The position numbers and the translations under genes were made by a program. Of a DNA stretch of 5,362 nucleotides, positions 5,341 to 5,362 are shown piece after piece; position 1 is the stretch's first letter, and each line of letters starts with the position of its first letter. The DNA lies in the NCBI GenBank assembly GCA_002402275.1, contig DHFN01000202.1:1-5362 (forward strand), written 5' to 3'. This DNA is from Anaerolineales bacterium UBA4823 (GTDB taxonomy: Bacteria; Chloroflexota; Anaerolineae; Anaerolineales; UBA4823). The notes below the pieces were generated by a model. The model was not told the origin of the DNA. It searched no databases and saw only the letters and a program-made list of their open reading frames with translations.

Positions 5341-5362
5341 TGTCATTTCGAGCGAAGCGAGA
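5341..5362. repeat. Start of another CGAGCGAAGCGA-type repeat, cut by the window end
   Basis: TGTCATTTCGAGCGAAGCGA (5341-5360) shares the TGTCAYYYCGAGCGAAGCGA core with 5137-5156 and, more loosely, with 2970 and 504. Its CGAGCGAAGCGAGA part is also the inverse of the TCTCGCTTCACTCGA segment inside copy 1 (3018-3032). Length is unknown because the window stops here. Confidence 0.55.

Larger units (their letters stand above)
5013..5362. other. Gene-free, repeat-rich end of the window
   Basis: No frame here has protein-like content; an open stretch at 5039-5284 (+) is read through repeat sequence. The region holds a small palindrome, the second copy of the 2952-3058 element and the start of a further repeat. 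Positions 5223-5340 show nothing I can name. The promoter of the DUF4173 gene should lie at 4964-5040, but no pair of boxes with good spacing stands out (TATATT on the minus strand near 4980 is the best -10 candidate). Confidence 0.55.

Noticed and set aside
2952..5362. CRISPR array
   Set aside because: The repeats are few, far apart, palindromic and imperfect, without regular spacers or cas genes.

Overview
The window looks like accessory, partly decayed chromosomal sequence from an anaerobic or strictly heterotrophic bacterium of moderate GC content. The mix of a COG0731-type radical SAM enzyme, a glycine/arginine-rich six-cysteine zinc-ribbon protein, a DUF4173 membrane protein, a remnant integron integrase and many short palindromic intergenic repeats recalls Chloroflexota (Anaerolineae-like) genomes. 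That placement comes from memory of such genomes and is low confidence. Bacterial Shine-Dalgarno sites and a sigma70-like promoter are clear.

Layout from left to right. Positions 1-502 (+) hold the middle of an integron-type tyrosine recombinase, broken by a frameshift near 398-421 and cut off by a palindromic repeat (503-581). Directly behind it, positions 597-791 (-) hold an unlisted relic of an O-acetylhomoserine sulfhydrylase (MetY-type PLP enzyme) with two in-frame stops. A candidate terminator (791-823) then ends a compact three-gene minus-strand operon. In transcription order the operon is an XRE helix-turn-helix/cupin regulator (2755-2024), a 70-residue RG-rich zinc-ribbon protein (2021-1809) and a 318-residue radical SAM enzyme (1809-853). 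The genes are separated by +2 and -1 nt, so translation is probably coupled. A good promoter (TATACA-17-TATAAT) with an imperfect palindrome over the -10 box precedes the regulator.

Positions 2818-3350 carry no convincing gene. They hold a hairpin, a ~105-bp element with inverted ends (2953-3058) and a second, unrelated inverted-repeat element (3151-3262). A long minus-strand gene (4952-3351) encodes a DUF4173 polytopic membrane protein. Behind its start, positions 5013-5362 again hold only repeats: a small palindrome, a second copy of the 2953-3058 element, and the start of another related repeat running off the window end.

Functionally, the intact part is one regulated operon (sensor-regulator, zinc ribbon, radical SAM enzyme) plus one stand-alone membrane protein. 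The rest records insertion, deletion and gene decay at palindromic repeats. The best candidate for an under-described system is the three-gene operon. Its substrate cannot be read from the sequence.
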